Part shown: positions 21,760 to 32,318 of the stretch, piece after piece
Layout: every line of letters begins with the position of its first letter
How positions within the stretch are numbered: the stretch's first letter is position 1
Origin: Chaetoderma sp. LZ-2023a
Lineage: Eukaryota; Mollusca; Caudofoveata; Chaetodermatida; Chaetodermatidae
DNA length: 64,000 bases
NCBI GenBank assembly: GCA_034401795.1
Contig: CM067374.1
Coordinates: 133,446,300-133,510,299 of the forward strand
Direction: 5' to 3'
Position numbers and translations under genes: made by a program
Notes under the pieces: generated by a model
Database searches by the model: none
Told to the model about the DNA's origin: nothing
The model's input: the letters and a program-made list of their open reading frames with translations, nothing else

Positions 21760-21909
21760 TATTGAGGCATACTTTATGAATGGTGTCTTGGTACTGCCTC
21801 TAGAGTGCATGTGATAGTCGCAGTGCCTAACAGATTGCCGATGCGCTAGTCACGCCTGTATTTACCATTTGCACCCTGAAACAACATTTTGATATAATCA
21901 GCTATACAA

Positions 21910-21990
21910 GACAGCTGTTAAATATTTAGAATCTAATTTGACTGGAAGCTTGCATCAATTACAGTCAAATTAGTTTCGAATTTTTAGCAG
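21910..21990. repeat. Hairpin module D
   Basis: 'agctgttaaatatttagaat' and 'cagtcaaattagtttcgaat' form the arms around 'gactggaagcttgcatcaat'. Confidence 0.65.
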
Positions 21991-22246
21991 CCTATTTTTA
22001 ACATAGCGGAACATTTGCTTAAGGTACTCTGTTTTTTATGACAAAATTAACTCACTCCATCCCCAAACCCATTGTCCACTACAGTTGGGGATGCCCAATT
22101 TCCTACAGTTATCATAATATATTGGTCTGAAAATTGGCCACATGGGAAAAAATCAGAATATCTTACAAATTTTTAATTTTTAACTCAATTGATTAACAAC
22201 TTACTGGAATATATATTTTTTAGGCAATAAGTATACATGCATATTC

Positions 22247-23012
22247 TTATTAGTCCCCTACCGGTAAAACCGGGGGGGGGGGGGGGACTATAGGTTTGCA
22301 CTCCGTCTGTCCATCCATCTGTCTGTCCATCTGTCTGTCGCAGGTGGTTTTCCGCACTTTTTTTTTGCAGTCCTTTAAGGTATTCAACTGAGAATTGCTA
22401 CATTGCTTTGTTATGAGAAGTTACAGACCAAGTTCGAGTTTCGGGATATGCGCCCATTTTTGATGGAGTTATTCCCGCTTTCGACGAAAAATATCAGCTT
22501 TCTGCACTTTTTTCGCAGTCCTTCAAGATATTTAAGGGAAAATTTGTACATTGCTTTAGTATAAGGAGTTACAGATTAAGTTCGAGTTTCAGACATTTTC
22601 GTAAATTTTTCATTGAGTTATGCCCCCTTTCGACTTATGAAATGCAAAAAATATTAGCTTTCCACCCTTTTTCTCGCAGTCTTTCAAGATATTCAACTGA
22701 GAATTGGTACATTACTTTATTATGAGAAATTACAGACCAAGTTCGAGTTTCAGGCGTTTGCATCATTTTTTGATGGAATTATGTCCCCTTTTCGACTTAT
22801 GAAATACAAAGATATCAGCTGTCAAGACTTTTTCCTCCTCCTTCGCCATATATAACTGAGACTTGGTTTATTGCTATGTTATGAGAAGCTACAGTTAAAG
22901 TTAAGTTCGAGTTTCAGCTGCTTTTGACAATTTTTAATGAAATTTTTGACTGTCAATCTCTAAAGATTTATATCACCAGGTAGGGGACATGTATTGCAAA
23001 GCAATACTTACA
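22247..23012. repeat. Family H repeat (TAGTCCCCTACC...GGTAGGGGA)
   Basis: It starts 'tagtcccctaccggtaaaac', with a G-run at 22272-22286, and ends 'caccaggtaggggac..gcaaagcaatactta'. The interior is about four ~155-bp units with 'ttacagaccaagttcgagtt' and 'ttcgacttatgaaat'. It is non-coding and lies in transporter intron 1. Confidence 0.75.
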
Positions 23013-23067
23013 GAATGCTTGTTTCCAATGCTGCAGTGAGCGATGCTTGGGTCACATTCAAACCTTA

Positions 23068-24262
23068 TTAGCTCACCTGGCCCGAGTGAGGTTATGCCAT
23101 GGCAGGTGTTCATCATCCGTCTGTTGTCAGTCCATCAAATCACATCTCTTCCTTTATGCTTTGACCGATTTCAACCAAATTTGGCTGGAAGAATCCTATG
23201 GTGGTAGGCTCCAGAACTTTATTCTGATTTGGACTGGTCTACAGGGGTAGATTTTAAGGATTTTTTCTACCAACCGTGACGGGATAGTTCATCATTGATT
23301 TTGCTATCCCGCAGCAAATTGCACTAACCCAATGTTTGTAGGCTCAAAGCTGATCACTTCTTTAATCCATTTACCGATGGATCATTTCCAAGGCAACCAT
23401 ACAGAGTTCTAACAACGACTTTCCGGACAAATTAATTTCAAAATATTCAATAAAGCATTGAAGGTAGCAGAAAATCCATTCTTTTGTTGATTTTTGGTGG
23501 GTACTGAACATAATGACATTATAACAGTGTTTTTTCATATTTCCTCTTGAGAGCATTACTAACCCAGATGGGTTAGTGCAGGTGTAGTTTTACTAACCCA
23601 TGTATGAAATTCTACTGTCCTCAGGTTAACGGGTTAGTGTTAAAATCAAGCCCTGGTCTAATTCAAGCAGACTTCTCTGGAAGAACCCTAGGGGCGGTGG
23701 TAGGCTTCAGGAATTGTATGTACAGAATTTTGGATGATCAGTCTTTCCGGTGGTCATCTTGGATTTTCTGAACATTTTAGGAAATCTGTTAAAAGGTTAC
23801 GCCTCAGTAACCGCTTGTCCAATTTCAACCAAACTCATTTGGAATGTCCGTAGGCGGGTACACTTCAGAACTTGTATACAGAATTTTGACTGCTCGATTT
23901 TTTTGTGGTGGCCATCTTGGATTTTCCGAAAAATGGGCATTTGTTTACGGTACTCGCTTGGGCAATTTCAATCAACCTTTTACTGGAAGGATCCTATAGT
24001 CGTAGCCTCTAGAAATTCTATTCAGTTTGATGTTTTGGAAGCTATCGTTTAGAACAGTACTCCTTAATCAATAGCCTGATTTCAACACAACTTGGGTTGA
24101 ACGATCTTATAACAGTAGGCTTCAACATATCAAGCGAGAATCTTAATTGGTAATTTTTTTGTGGCTATCTTGGATTTTCCGAAAATTATCCATCATGTCT
24201 ATTTAAATGCAAATAGTTCAAATGCTAATGGTCCTGAGCACCACACGCCCTTTGGCCTTTTG
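23068..24262 (+). repeat. Family F repeat interrupted by a hAT-like MITE
   Basis: The left end is TTAGCTCACCTGGCCCGAGT and the right end 'ccacacgccctttggccttt'. The interior units have 'gatttcaaccaaatttggct'. A separate element (23242-23655) splits it; sequence resumes at 'ggtctaattcaagcagactt'. Confidence 0.75.
23242..23655. mobile_element. hAT-like MITE, family E, with a D-module arm
   Basis: The terminal inverted repeat CAGGGGTAGATTTTAAGG pairs with the complement of 'gttaaaatcaagccctg'. The direct repeat CTGGTCTA lies at 23234-23241 and 23653-23660, the right copy overlapping the last three terminus bases. CAGGG ends and an about 8-bp duplication fit hAT. Inside are 'actaaccca..tgggttagt' words and a D right arm ('ttaatttcaaaatattcaat'). 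A second, right-truncated copy is at 31863-32252. Confidence 0.75.
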
Positions 24263-24730
24263 TACGGTTTCAGAATTCTAATGCCACTGAATCCTGATGG
24301 GTTGTTGTTCTGTTTCTGTTCCAGAAATATCTTCATTTATTATACTCACCTGCTACATGCCATAAGGGGAAGTGGGTATTGCGTTCCTGTCTGTCTGTGC
24401 GTGCGTGTGTGTGTGTGTCTATATCTCACAAAGTACTTTTCCAATTTGGGTAAAGTTTCATCACAAGGAATGAACTTATTATGCACGTTTTGGGATCAAA
24501 TCAAATTCTGGATCTATGGATGTGGATTTGGCTCAATCTTTAACACAAGAAAGTGCGTGACCATACACTAGTATTCGACAAATTTAGACGTGAGTTGGAA
24601 AATCAAAACAAATCTGGAGAATCTGAAATCTTTTTACAATGTCACACGAACGTGAGGGCGAGGTTCTTCAATCTCTGATTGTTCTTGTTTCTGAGCTGTA
24701 CTGTAGGAAAAGTAATTGTCCATATAGAGG
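24263..24730. other. Low-complexity and unrecognised intronic sequence
   Basis: A (GT)n tract covers about 24398-24420. Frames across it show no domain. It lies in transporter intron 1. Confidence 0.4.
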
Positions 24731-25503
24731 CTTGTGCAATTATTGCTTTGCTTGATCGCGCTCGATTATTTAACCCCTCGTGTGTCAACAGCGCCTCAAA
24801 ATACTACTTGATATATCAATTAAACATTTTGATGGTTAATATTTTTCAAGATATTTTAATTTTAGACGACTATCATTTGTAAATTTACCACTGAATTTTT
24901 TTAAATTAAGTTTTTTACTTACGCAGTGTCTATCTGCAGGCCGAGATAAGTATCTAAAAAAATTTACCAATAGAATGACTGGCTCGGTAAGCCTTTCAAA
25001 TAGCCATGGCTGAAGACCGCTACAAAGTTGCTTTTTGGCGGGTTTGACCATTAAAGGGTTAAGTTGACATAAGAGGGGTTATGAATAATCATGATTACTT
25101 AATTCATAAGCATAGTTACAAATCACCCAGACATGTTACAACAAAGCCATATTAATGATGAAACCTGCAATTGTGTTAAGAAATGTCCATTTGCAGGCCA
25201 GCAGAAGACTATTTTTGAAAATGTATCACTGGAATGTCTGGCTCAAGCGTTGAGCCAGGAATTCCACAGATACATTTTCAAAAATAGTCTTCTCATGGCC
25301 TTCATATGGACATGCATTCGCTGAGCAAAATGTCATTTGCATGACCGATCACATTAAAGAGTAATTAAAAGGTGGGTTTTGAAATATTTTATGCAGTAGA
25401 ATTATTCTCAATTATTCGATTATTTAATTTTTAATCATATAAATTCACGATTTAAAAAATAATTGTGATATTTGATTTAATCACGTAATCGTGAAAGCCT
25501 ATT
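24731..25503. mobile_element. Family B element carrying a nested family C element
   Basis: The left end is AGGCTTGTGCAATTATTGC and the right end 'cgtaatcgtgaaagcct'. At about 24771-25082 an insert with inverted ends (aacccctcgtgtgtcaac / gttgacataagaggggtt) carries a worn module A arm and 'ttgaccattaaagggttaa'. The B centre has its own module A hairpin at 25180-25315. Two element types, each with the same hairpin, are stacked within transporter intron 1. Confidence 0.6.
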
Positions 25504-25540
25504 AGAATAATTATACAGATATGTTATATGTTATTTTCAG

Positions 25541-26505
25541 CCAATATAACAGCAACAAGCGCTATGCCCTGGCCGCATTCATCCTCTGGGTCGTGTCATC
25601 CTACTTATGCCATTTATGCTCAAAATACTCACTGGACTTTGGTGGAAAAAACATTAATGTGTCACGCCACTGGACACTGTCCATTTATCTAACTGTCATT
25701 CAGCTCTGCACAGTGATCATGCTCATCAAGTTTGGACAGCAAAATAAAGAACCGTCAGGAACCACAGACTCTGAAACTAATCCAGATTTGGGTGTGATAT
25801 ACAAAGAAGCGATGGTTATCGTGATTCTGTCACATGTTAGTGCGTCATATGTGACTAATATTAGCCTAGAGTTGCTTTATGCTGATTCAACTTTTGCACT
25901 TAAATTAATCGAGCCATTTATGGCGGCATTAATATCGCGGTTTATTGACGGGAGATTATTGACTACTCATATCATAGTTAGTTTGCCAATAATAGTATTG
26001 GGAGCGATGGGTTATGCTGGAAATCCATTTTTTAGTCATGATGCCGGCGCGGGATCATTGTTAGCTATTTTATCCACAGTGTTTCTTTGCACGAGAAATC
26101 TGGCCATTAAAGGACTCTTAAAAGAGAACCATTGTGTAACTTTACGACCGCTTCCATTCCAGATAGCTTTTGTTAGTTTATGTTTTGGAGTTGTAGGCTT
26201 TCTCTGGGTATTGTCATTTAAGGACTGGATAATACCATTTGTGTTGGGTGTGTTATCATCATTATTCCATCTGTTGAATTCCTACATATCTGCCGGCGTA
26301 TTACTACACTATATCAGCGTGTTGAGTCATGCCGTAGCGAGCATCTTAAAGCGTATCGTCGTCGTGTTTCTGCTGTCTGTATCGCGGAGTCGAAAACTTA
26401 CATTTCACGCTATTTGCTCACTTGTGATGTGTATGGCTGGATTGTTTGTGTACATTCGTGGACAGAGAACAGATCCGCATGAAAAGGAAGGGTTTAAGTC
26501 GCATA
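25541..26505 (+). CDS. SLC35/TPT-like membrane transporter, exon 2 (main)
   Basis: This is the central exon of a protein of about 401 residues joined from 20042-20094, 25541-26505 and 28527-28714. The acceptor is ttattttcag, and the donor gtaagt at 26506 leaves phase 1. Read in protein numbering, hydrophobic segments lie at about 27-48, 58-80, 107-128, 130-150, 157-177, 186-206, 222-243, 247-270, 280-300 and 310-330, the ten-helix layout of the drug/metabolite transporter superfamily. The late segment HYISVLSHAVASILKRIVVV matches the conserved 'S.LTHSVAN..KR' region of the triose-phosphate/SLC35 branch. Such proteins usually move nucleotide sugars or phosphorylated metabolites across Golgi or ER membranes. 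The substrate and subfamily are not determinable here. Confidence 0.85.
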
Positions 26506-26566
26506 GTAAGTCACTAAATATGCTTTTACAATTACAGTATATATTATATTACAGGAAGATTAACCC

Positions 26567-26905
26567 TAACCTAACCATAACCATAAATGGCTTCTGCAGT
26601 GGTCTAGGGAAATGTCCATTTGCAGACCAAGAGAAGACTGTTTTTGAAAATTTACCAATGGAATGATGGGCTCGATAACCGAGGCAGTCATTCCAGTGGT
26701 AAATTTTCAAAAATAGTCTTCTCTTGGTCTGCAAATGGACATTTTTAATGAGAAAATTGAAACTTTCTTGAACACTACTCGGTTGAACCACTCTTCCCAG
26801 TGGTACATTTTCAAAAATTGTTTCGTCGAGTCGTCTACAAATTGTCATTTCCCATGACCACTGCAGATGCCATTTTTGGTAACTTGACAGAATAGTTAAG
26901 CCGAC
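26567..26905. mobile_element. Module A hairpin element, expanded copy
   Basis: A long hairpin (26610-26750) pairs 'aaatgtccatttgcagacca' with 'tggtctgcaaatggacattt'. A third, diverged arm ('cccagtggtacattttcaaa') follows at about 26798, so the copy has one and a half modules. The left edge is ATTAACCCTAACC. It lies in transporter intron 2. Confidence 0.7.
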
Positions 26906-26974
26906 TGAAATCTCAGCCACATTTAGTCCTTTGCCAATTACAGATCAGGAACGACAAATTATTTTTGACGTAAA

Positions 26975-27360
26975 GAATATTCTGTTGAATATTTTGAAAC
27001 TAATTTGACTGGCAGATGTTATCTTGAAGTTTAGACACTTGCATTTTAAGGGTTAACAGGTAAAATTGAATTGCATTTTGAATGATAACTGGTTTTCATT
27101 TTGGGAGACAAAATATTTCTGTAAATTTTCAGCAACAATTATTTCCAAAATTTTATTCACTTTTTCTTTTAATAGTCAACTCCATAGAAATTAACTTTAA
27201 TTATCCCTTGAACCTTTGAGACCAGATAACAGAAATTATTTACTTCGTCCATAATGTTCCATTGAATATATTATAAAATTAATTCACTTGAAAGCTGTTT
27301 AGTTGCCGCTAAGTGATCTACCTGGTTCTAGGCTTAATAATTTCAAAATAATTGAGAATT
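26975..27360. repeat. Two module D hairpin fragments
   Basis: 26981-27025 carries the left arm only ('ctgttgaatattttgaaact'). 27262-27360 carries both arms, eroded ('ttgaatatattataaaatta', 'taataatttcaaaataattg'). Confidence 0.55.
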
Positions 27361-27516
27361 CTGTGTAAGCTTCCATACTGCATGTTTTGAAAGAAAATTG
27401 ACTGACTTGATTATAGTAAAATTAATTTAAAAAAAAATCAAAAGCTATTGGGGACCCGTGCGTGTTTGGTTTCATATACAGTTCCAGGTAGTGAATTGAA
27501 ATGCTGCCTTCCATTT

Positions 27517-27745
27517 AATGACTAATTATATTCAAAAAATTAAAATATTTACTTATTGAATGTCCATTTACATGCCAAGAGAAGACTATTTTTAAAAATC
27601 CCCCACTGGAATGACTGGCTCGAATATCGAGCCAGTCATTCCAGTGGTAAATTTTCAAAAATACTCTTCTCTTGGCCTGCAAATGGACATTCCCCAAGAC
27701 CACTACAGAGGCCTGTTTTGGCCGGCTTCGTCGTGAAAGGGTTAA
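27517..27745. mobile_element. Module A hairpin MITE, TTAA-flanked
   Basis: It opens TTTAATGACTAATTATATTC and closes CGTGAAAGGGTTAA. The hairpin spans 27560-27690 with 'ctggctcgaatatcgagcca' at its tip, a near-perfect palindrome with a loop of only a few bases. Confidence 0.75.
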
Positions 27746-27925
27746 TGATTAAGACAGGCAAAATTTTTAGGCTTGAATAAGTGGTTCAACATTGAAATGA
27801 CTGGCTCTGTTTATGTGAACAGTTCATTTCAATAGTACCATAAGCTTCCACACAAGTTTCGTGAAGAACTTGAGTTACCTAGCACACCTTCTTTGATGTT
27901 CTTGACATTTTCACCTTTTAGCCCA

Positions 27926-27957
27926 CACACCCCACCCCACCCCACCCCACCCCACCC
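27926..27957. repeat. (CCCCA)n microsatellite
   Basis: About five CCCCA units. Confidence 0.9.
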
Positions 27958-28127
27958 AAAATCAACTAGTTTATAACGTTCTTCATGACCCAAAGACAAC
28001 CTCTGGCCATTGTTTGTTGCAGATATTCCTTCAGTAGAACTTATGTTATAGCAGTGGCTATGCAGACACCCGCACACGCGCGCACACATGCTCTAACTTA
28101 TAACTCTCAGATAGTAGCGATAATCTG

Positions 28128-28374
28128 TTAACCCTTTAACACTAAATTTGTTCAAGAAAATTTCAATTTTTTCATTCAAACAATGTCAAAATGCCCATTT
28201 GCAGACCAAGAGAAGACTATTTTTGAAAGTTTACCACTGGAATGACTGGCTCGGTTATCGAGCCAGACATTCAAGGGGAAAATTGTTAAATAGTCTTCTC
28301 TTGGTATGCAAATGGATATTTCTCAAGACCACTACAGAAGTTGTTTTTGGCTGATTTGGGTGTTAAACGGTTAA
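28128..28374. mobile_element. Module A hairpin MITE, complete TTAA copy
   Basis: Both termini are intact: TTAACCCTTTAACACTAAATT on the left and TTTGGGTGTTAAACGGTTAA on the right. The hairpin occupies 28190-28320. It is the best-preserved example of the piggyBac-like form, 247 bp long, and lies in transporter intron 2. Confidence 0.8.
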
Positions 28375-28526
28375 CCATAATGAATTTAGCGTGGGTTAAA
28401 TGATAGCCTCTTTGAAATGATGAGGTTAAAACTGAGAATTAAGGATGTAATTGTGGGTGGAGCTTAGATAGAAATGGACCTATTGTTGACAATATTTAAT
28501 TATCTGTCTCTGTGTGTGTGTTTCAG

Positions 28527-28714
28527 TTTCCTTGCAGGAGCAATGTACAAGATTAAAGTTCCTGTTATTTCTCGGGATCATGCTCGGCCTTTTATTCTAC
28601 ACGATACCGCCGCAGATCAGCCCACGGGACTTGCAGAATTTAGATAAAATTGGAATCGGGGCTGTTGTGCGATTTGCTATTAAGTTTTTTAATGAATCGT
28701 CGCCGGTCTCATGA
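28527..28714 (+). CDS. SLC35/TPT-like transporter, terminal exon 3
   Basis: The acceptor tgtgtttcag precedes 28527. Two bases (TT) complete the Ile codon split from exon 2, giving 61 further codons and TGA at 28712-28714. It adds a last hydrophobic helix (LKFLLFLGIMLGLLFY) and a tail ending in NESSPVS. A second AG eleven bases downstream (ttccttgcag) would shift frame and stop after about 36 codons, without the hydrophobic helix, so the first AG is preferred. Intron 2 (26506-28526) holds several module A and D hairpins. Confidence 0.75.
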
Positions 28715-28771
28715 TAGAAATGAATCTAATAGCTGAAGCTACAGTACGGGTCAGAAATGACATGTTTCCAA

Positions 28772-28777
28772 AATAAA
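28772..28777 (+). terminator. Polyadenylation signal AATAAA of the transporter gene
   Basis: AATAAA lies 58 bases after the stop codon. It is a canonical signal in a plausible place; the cleavage site is not visible. Confidence 0.5.
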
Positions 28778-28800
28778 ATGTACTGTTCAATATTTTGGAT

Positions 28801-29018
28801 TTAACCCTTTAACCCTCGAATTTGGTCAAGAAAATTTCAATTTTCTCAGAAAATATTCATTTGCAGAACAAGAGAATATTTTTGGAAATTTACCACTGGA
28901 ATGACTGGCTCGGTTATTGAGCCCGTCATTCCATTGGTAAATTTTCAAAAATAGTCTTCTCTTGGTCTGCAAATACACATTTCTCCGTTTTTGGCTGATA
29001 TAAGTGTTAAAGGGTTAA
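28801..29018. mobile_element. Module A hairpin MITE, complete TTAA copy
   Basis: Termini are TTAACCCTTTAACCCTCGAA and AAGTGTTAAAGGGTTAA; the hairpin is 28850-28980. It sits just beyond the transporter's AATAAA. Confidence 0.8.
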
Positions 29019-29324
29019 TTTGATTGGGAGCCAATCTAAATTAAGTCCAAAATAAAATATTCAGCAGTAAATTTCTTAAATTGTTTTCAAAATTTTACTA
29101 AATACCATGTTTGTGTTTTTGTTTTGGAAACGTGATAACTTATTTATGAGCTGTACACTAGGGCTTAAATCATGAATCACTGAGCTTTGTGAAAGCGAGG
29201 AGATTATGGTTTTGCTTATGTCCGTCCATCTTACCACCAATCAGTTGTCATGCCCATTTGACTTTGTAAAGATATCATTTTTGAACCAAAAAGATCAAAT
29301 ACAAAGAAATAAATTTAATAAATA

Positions 29325-29415
29325 TTCTGTTGAATAATTTGAAACTAATTTGACTGGAAGCTGTTGCAGCCTGTGGTGGCAACAGCTTACAGTCAGATTA
29401 GTTTCTAAATATCCA
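29325..29415. repeat. Hairpin module D, well preserved
   Basis: Arms 'tgttgaataatttgaaacta' and 'tagtttctaaatatccaatc' flank 'gactggaagctgttgcagcc'. Confidence 0.75.
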
Positions 29416-29559
29416 ATCTGCTTAAATCCTGTTTATTGTTTTGAAATATATATGCTGGAAATTGGCTGACTTGTCACGGCTTTTCCTTGTCATTTGAGAA
29501 TATGCTGACATTCCAGGATTTCCAGACTTGGATTCAAAAAGGAAGGTGTCCAATCTGTC

Positions 29560-30300
29560 ACTCAAGTATCTGACGTCATAATCAAATACAGCACATGTTA
29601 GCTGATGTCACAATCGACATGTTGTAGGTAGGCGGGATCACGATCGATTATTTACGAAATATAAATTAACCAGCCATAACAGCAAAGGCATATATCAATT
29701 ATGAAGGCTGCAATGGTGTTTAGAAATGTCCATTTGCAGGCCAAGTGAAGACTATTTTTTTGAAAATGTCTCAATGGAATGCCTGGCTCGATGCTCGAGC
29801 CAGTCATTCCAGTGATACATTTCCAAAAATCGCCTTTTGGCCGGCAAATGGACATACTTTCACTGAGCAAAATGTAAATTTTACGTGACTGATCTCATTA
29901 AAGAGTAATTAAAAGATAGGATTTGAAATATTTTATGTAGGTAGTAGAAATTATTTAATTCATTAAAAAATAATCACAATTGTCGATTAAATCACTTAGT
30001 CATGCAAGTTTAGATGTAGGTCTGTCACGAAAATGGAAAAGTCTGTCAGGAAAGTGTCCGACTCGTTTCTTTAGTGAATTAAAAATTTAATTAAAATCTA
30101 ATAACGTACAATGTAATTAACATTCAGTTGGATGTTTTGAAAGTAATTTGACTGGCAGCAACAGGTCGCAGTCAAATTAGTTTCGAAATATTCAACAGCT
30201 TACTTGTTAACTAGAAATTTAGATTCTGTAATTTCATGTTTCAAAGTTTCAAATCGATTCCAGCATTTAAAATTTGGGCGGAGCTTAGGTAGCAATGGGT
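29560..30300 (+). mobile_element. ~500-bp D-carrying element split by a family B insertion
   Basis: The left part is 'tcaagtatctgacgtcataa..gctgatgtcacaatcgac'. The right part is hairpin D at 30121-30207 then 'gggcggagcttaggtagcaa'. The order is collinear with 62140-62465 (+) and reversed with 34400-34940. The family B insert at 29637-30010 divides it. Confidence 0.65.
29637..30010. mobile_element. Family B element with module A hairpin
   Basis: Ends are 'cgggatcacgatcgattatt' and 'aatcacttagtcatgcaag'. The centre 29725-29860 is a module A hairpin with tip 'ctggctcgatgctcgagcca'. Confidence 0.65.
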
Positions 30301-30696
30301 ATGACATCGAGAAATGGTATTCTCAGATTCAATGACCTTTAAGGCTTTCCATGACCCCGTGTATCAACCGTGACAAATGTATGGGACTCTGTATTTCTGT
30401 CTGTGTATATAAATTTGTTTTTCATTCTAAGACATTACTTTTGTCTCATGTATAATGCGTAAACATCATAGCTTTAGGAAGATAAGATTATTTTGCCAAA
30501 CATCCAGACTAGCATTAAATAAAAGCAATATTTCAGTTTTTGGAACAGAGATTTTATATAAGCTTATTTCTATATGTATATTGTTGCTCAGGCTTTTACT
30601 AAAGTGGGTGTTGACAATGGTTTGTAAAATGTACTTGTTTTGGCTGCCAAGCAGAGGTGTGATGTAGGTATCACTTTCTGGTGGTGATGTCTATGT
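30301..30696. other. Unrecognised sequence
   Basis: A 70-codon plus frame (30455-30667) has no recognisable motif or splice context. AATAAA-like words near 30518 could be incidental. Confidence 0.35.
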
Positions 30697-31160
30697 TAGG
30701 CGTGCGCAATTATTGCTTCGAGTGATCACGGTCGATTATTTACGAATAATCACGAGTACATTGCTTGATTAATCGGCTTGGGTACACATTACCAAGACAT
30801 AACAACAAAGGCATATCAATTATGAAGGATGCAATGGTGTTTAGAAATATCCATTTGCAGGCCAAGAGAAGACTATTTTTGAAAATATATCAATGGAATG
30901 CCTGGCTCGATGCATCGAGCCTGTCATTCCAGTGATACATTTTCAAAAATATCCTTATCTTGGCTGGCAAATTGGCATACATTCACTGAGCAAAATGTTA
31001 ATTTTCGTGACTGATCACAATAAAGAGTAACTAAAAGGTAGGATTTTAAATATTTTATGCATTAGAAATTAATCACGATTATTCAATTATTTAATTCTTA
31101 ATCTTATAAATTCACTATTTGAAAAAGAATCATGATTTTTGATTTACTCACGTAGTCGTG
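30697..31160. mobile_element. Family B element with module A hairpin
   Basis: The left end is TAGGCGTGCGCAATTATTGC and the right end 'tttactcacgtagtcgtgta'. The module A hairpin (30845-30975) has tip 'ggctcgatgcatcgagcc'. Flanks 'ctatgttagg' and 'tcaatgttaa' are similar and may be a worn target duplication. Confidence 0.65.
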
Positions 31161-31613
31161 TAAAGTCAATGTTAAGTTTTACGGTTAAGCAAATCGCTTT
31201 GACTAACATTTCAGTCATTGTAAGTTCTCCATCAACACTAAACTTGGCTACGTGCTTGCCTATGCTGTTCAGAATCTGTATGGTGACTTTGAGGTCACAA
31301 GGTCAAAGGCTGTCAATCACCTCTGAAGCGTAAAGACAATGTCGACAGGCAAGACATTTAGTTTCACAGAATTCTTGTAATTATATATTATGTATAATTT
31401 TGAACTAATCATAGTTGAAAATGAAGGCTCAAAGTCTATGTTTTTTGCTGCAGTCATAGTTATTTATATTTGCATCTTGTTCTTAGTATTTCCATTTGTC
31501 TGTCAGTTGGTTGCTCTGTCTGTCAAATTTCTGACAGTCACTAGATGTCTCAATAATAGCATGTCACTTTTAGTATCAAATAAGCAATTTATGTCCCATG
31601 ACATACCAGTCAT

Positions 31614-31812
31614 TAATTTGATCAGAAAATGTCCACTTGCAGATCAAGACAAGACTATTTTTGAAAATTTACCACTGGAATGACTGGCTCGGTTATCGAG
31701 CCAGTCAGTCCAGTGGTAAATTTTCAAAATAGTCTTCTCTGGGTCTGCAAATTAAAATTTCTAAATACCATTGCAGAAACTGTTTTTGGGTGGTATGAGT
31801 GTATCAGCCATT
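31614..31812. mobile_element. Module A hairpin element
   Basis: The hairpin pairs 'ttgaaaatttaccactggaa' with 'ccagtggtaaattttcaaaa'; its tip is 'ggctcggttatcgagcc'. Flanks are eroded. Confidence 0.7.
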
Positions 31813-31862
31813 GAAATTACATGTCTCAAATTCAAGAAACTCCTTATATAAGATAGGCATTG

Positions 31863-32252
31863 CAGGGGGAGATTTTAAGGATTTTTTCTACTAACCTAGA
31901 TGCATCATTGATTTTACTATCCAGAAACAAATTTCACTAACCCGATCATCGGATGTTTCTAAGCTTAAACCTGATCACTTCTTTAATCCATTCACTGATG
32001 AATCCCTATAAAACTTAATTACAAGGCAACCATACAGGAAAGCTGTTAAATATTTTGAGAATAATTTGACTGGAAGCTGTTGCTTCTGGACAAATTAATT
32101 TCAAAATATTCAATAAAGCATTGACGGTAGCAGAAAATCTGTTCTTTTGTAAATTTTTGTAGGATGCTGAACATAATGTCATTATAAGTGTTTTTTGTGT
32201 TTCCATTTTTGAGAGCATTACTAACCCAGATGGGTTAGTGCAGGTGTAGTTA
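31863..32252. mobile_element. Family E hAT-like MITE, right-truncated, complete D hairpin
   Basis: It starts CAGGGGGAGATTTTAAGG and is collinear with 23242-23600. Unlike that copy it keeps both arms of hairpin D (32038-32117). It ends before the right terminus. Confidence 0.7.
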
Positions 32253-32318
32253 GTATGTATGTCGGAATCGATTTGAAACTTTGAAACCTGAATTCCCAGA
32301 ATTCCAATTTTACGGGTA

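Noticed and set aside
26567..26590. Telomere-like 'ttaaccctaacctaacc'
   Set aside because: Too short and impure; it is explained by the TTAACCC terminus of a hairpin element.
28538..28645. Alternative acceptor for transporter exon 3 (ttccttgcag)
   Set aside because: It shifts the frame and stops after about 36 codons, losing the hydrophobic segment; the upstream AG keeps frame.
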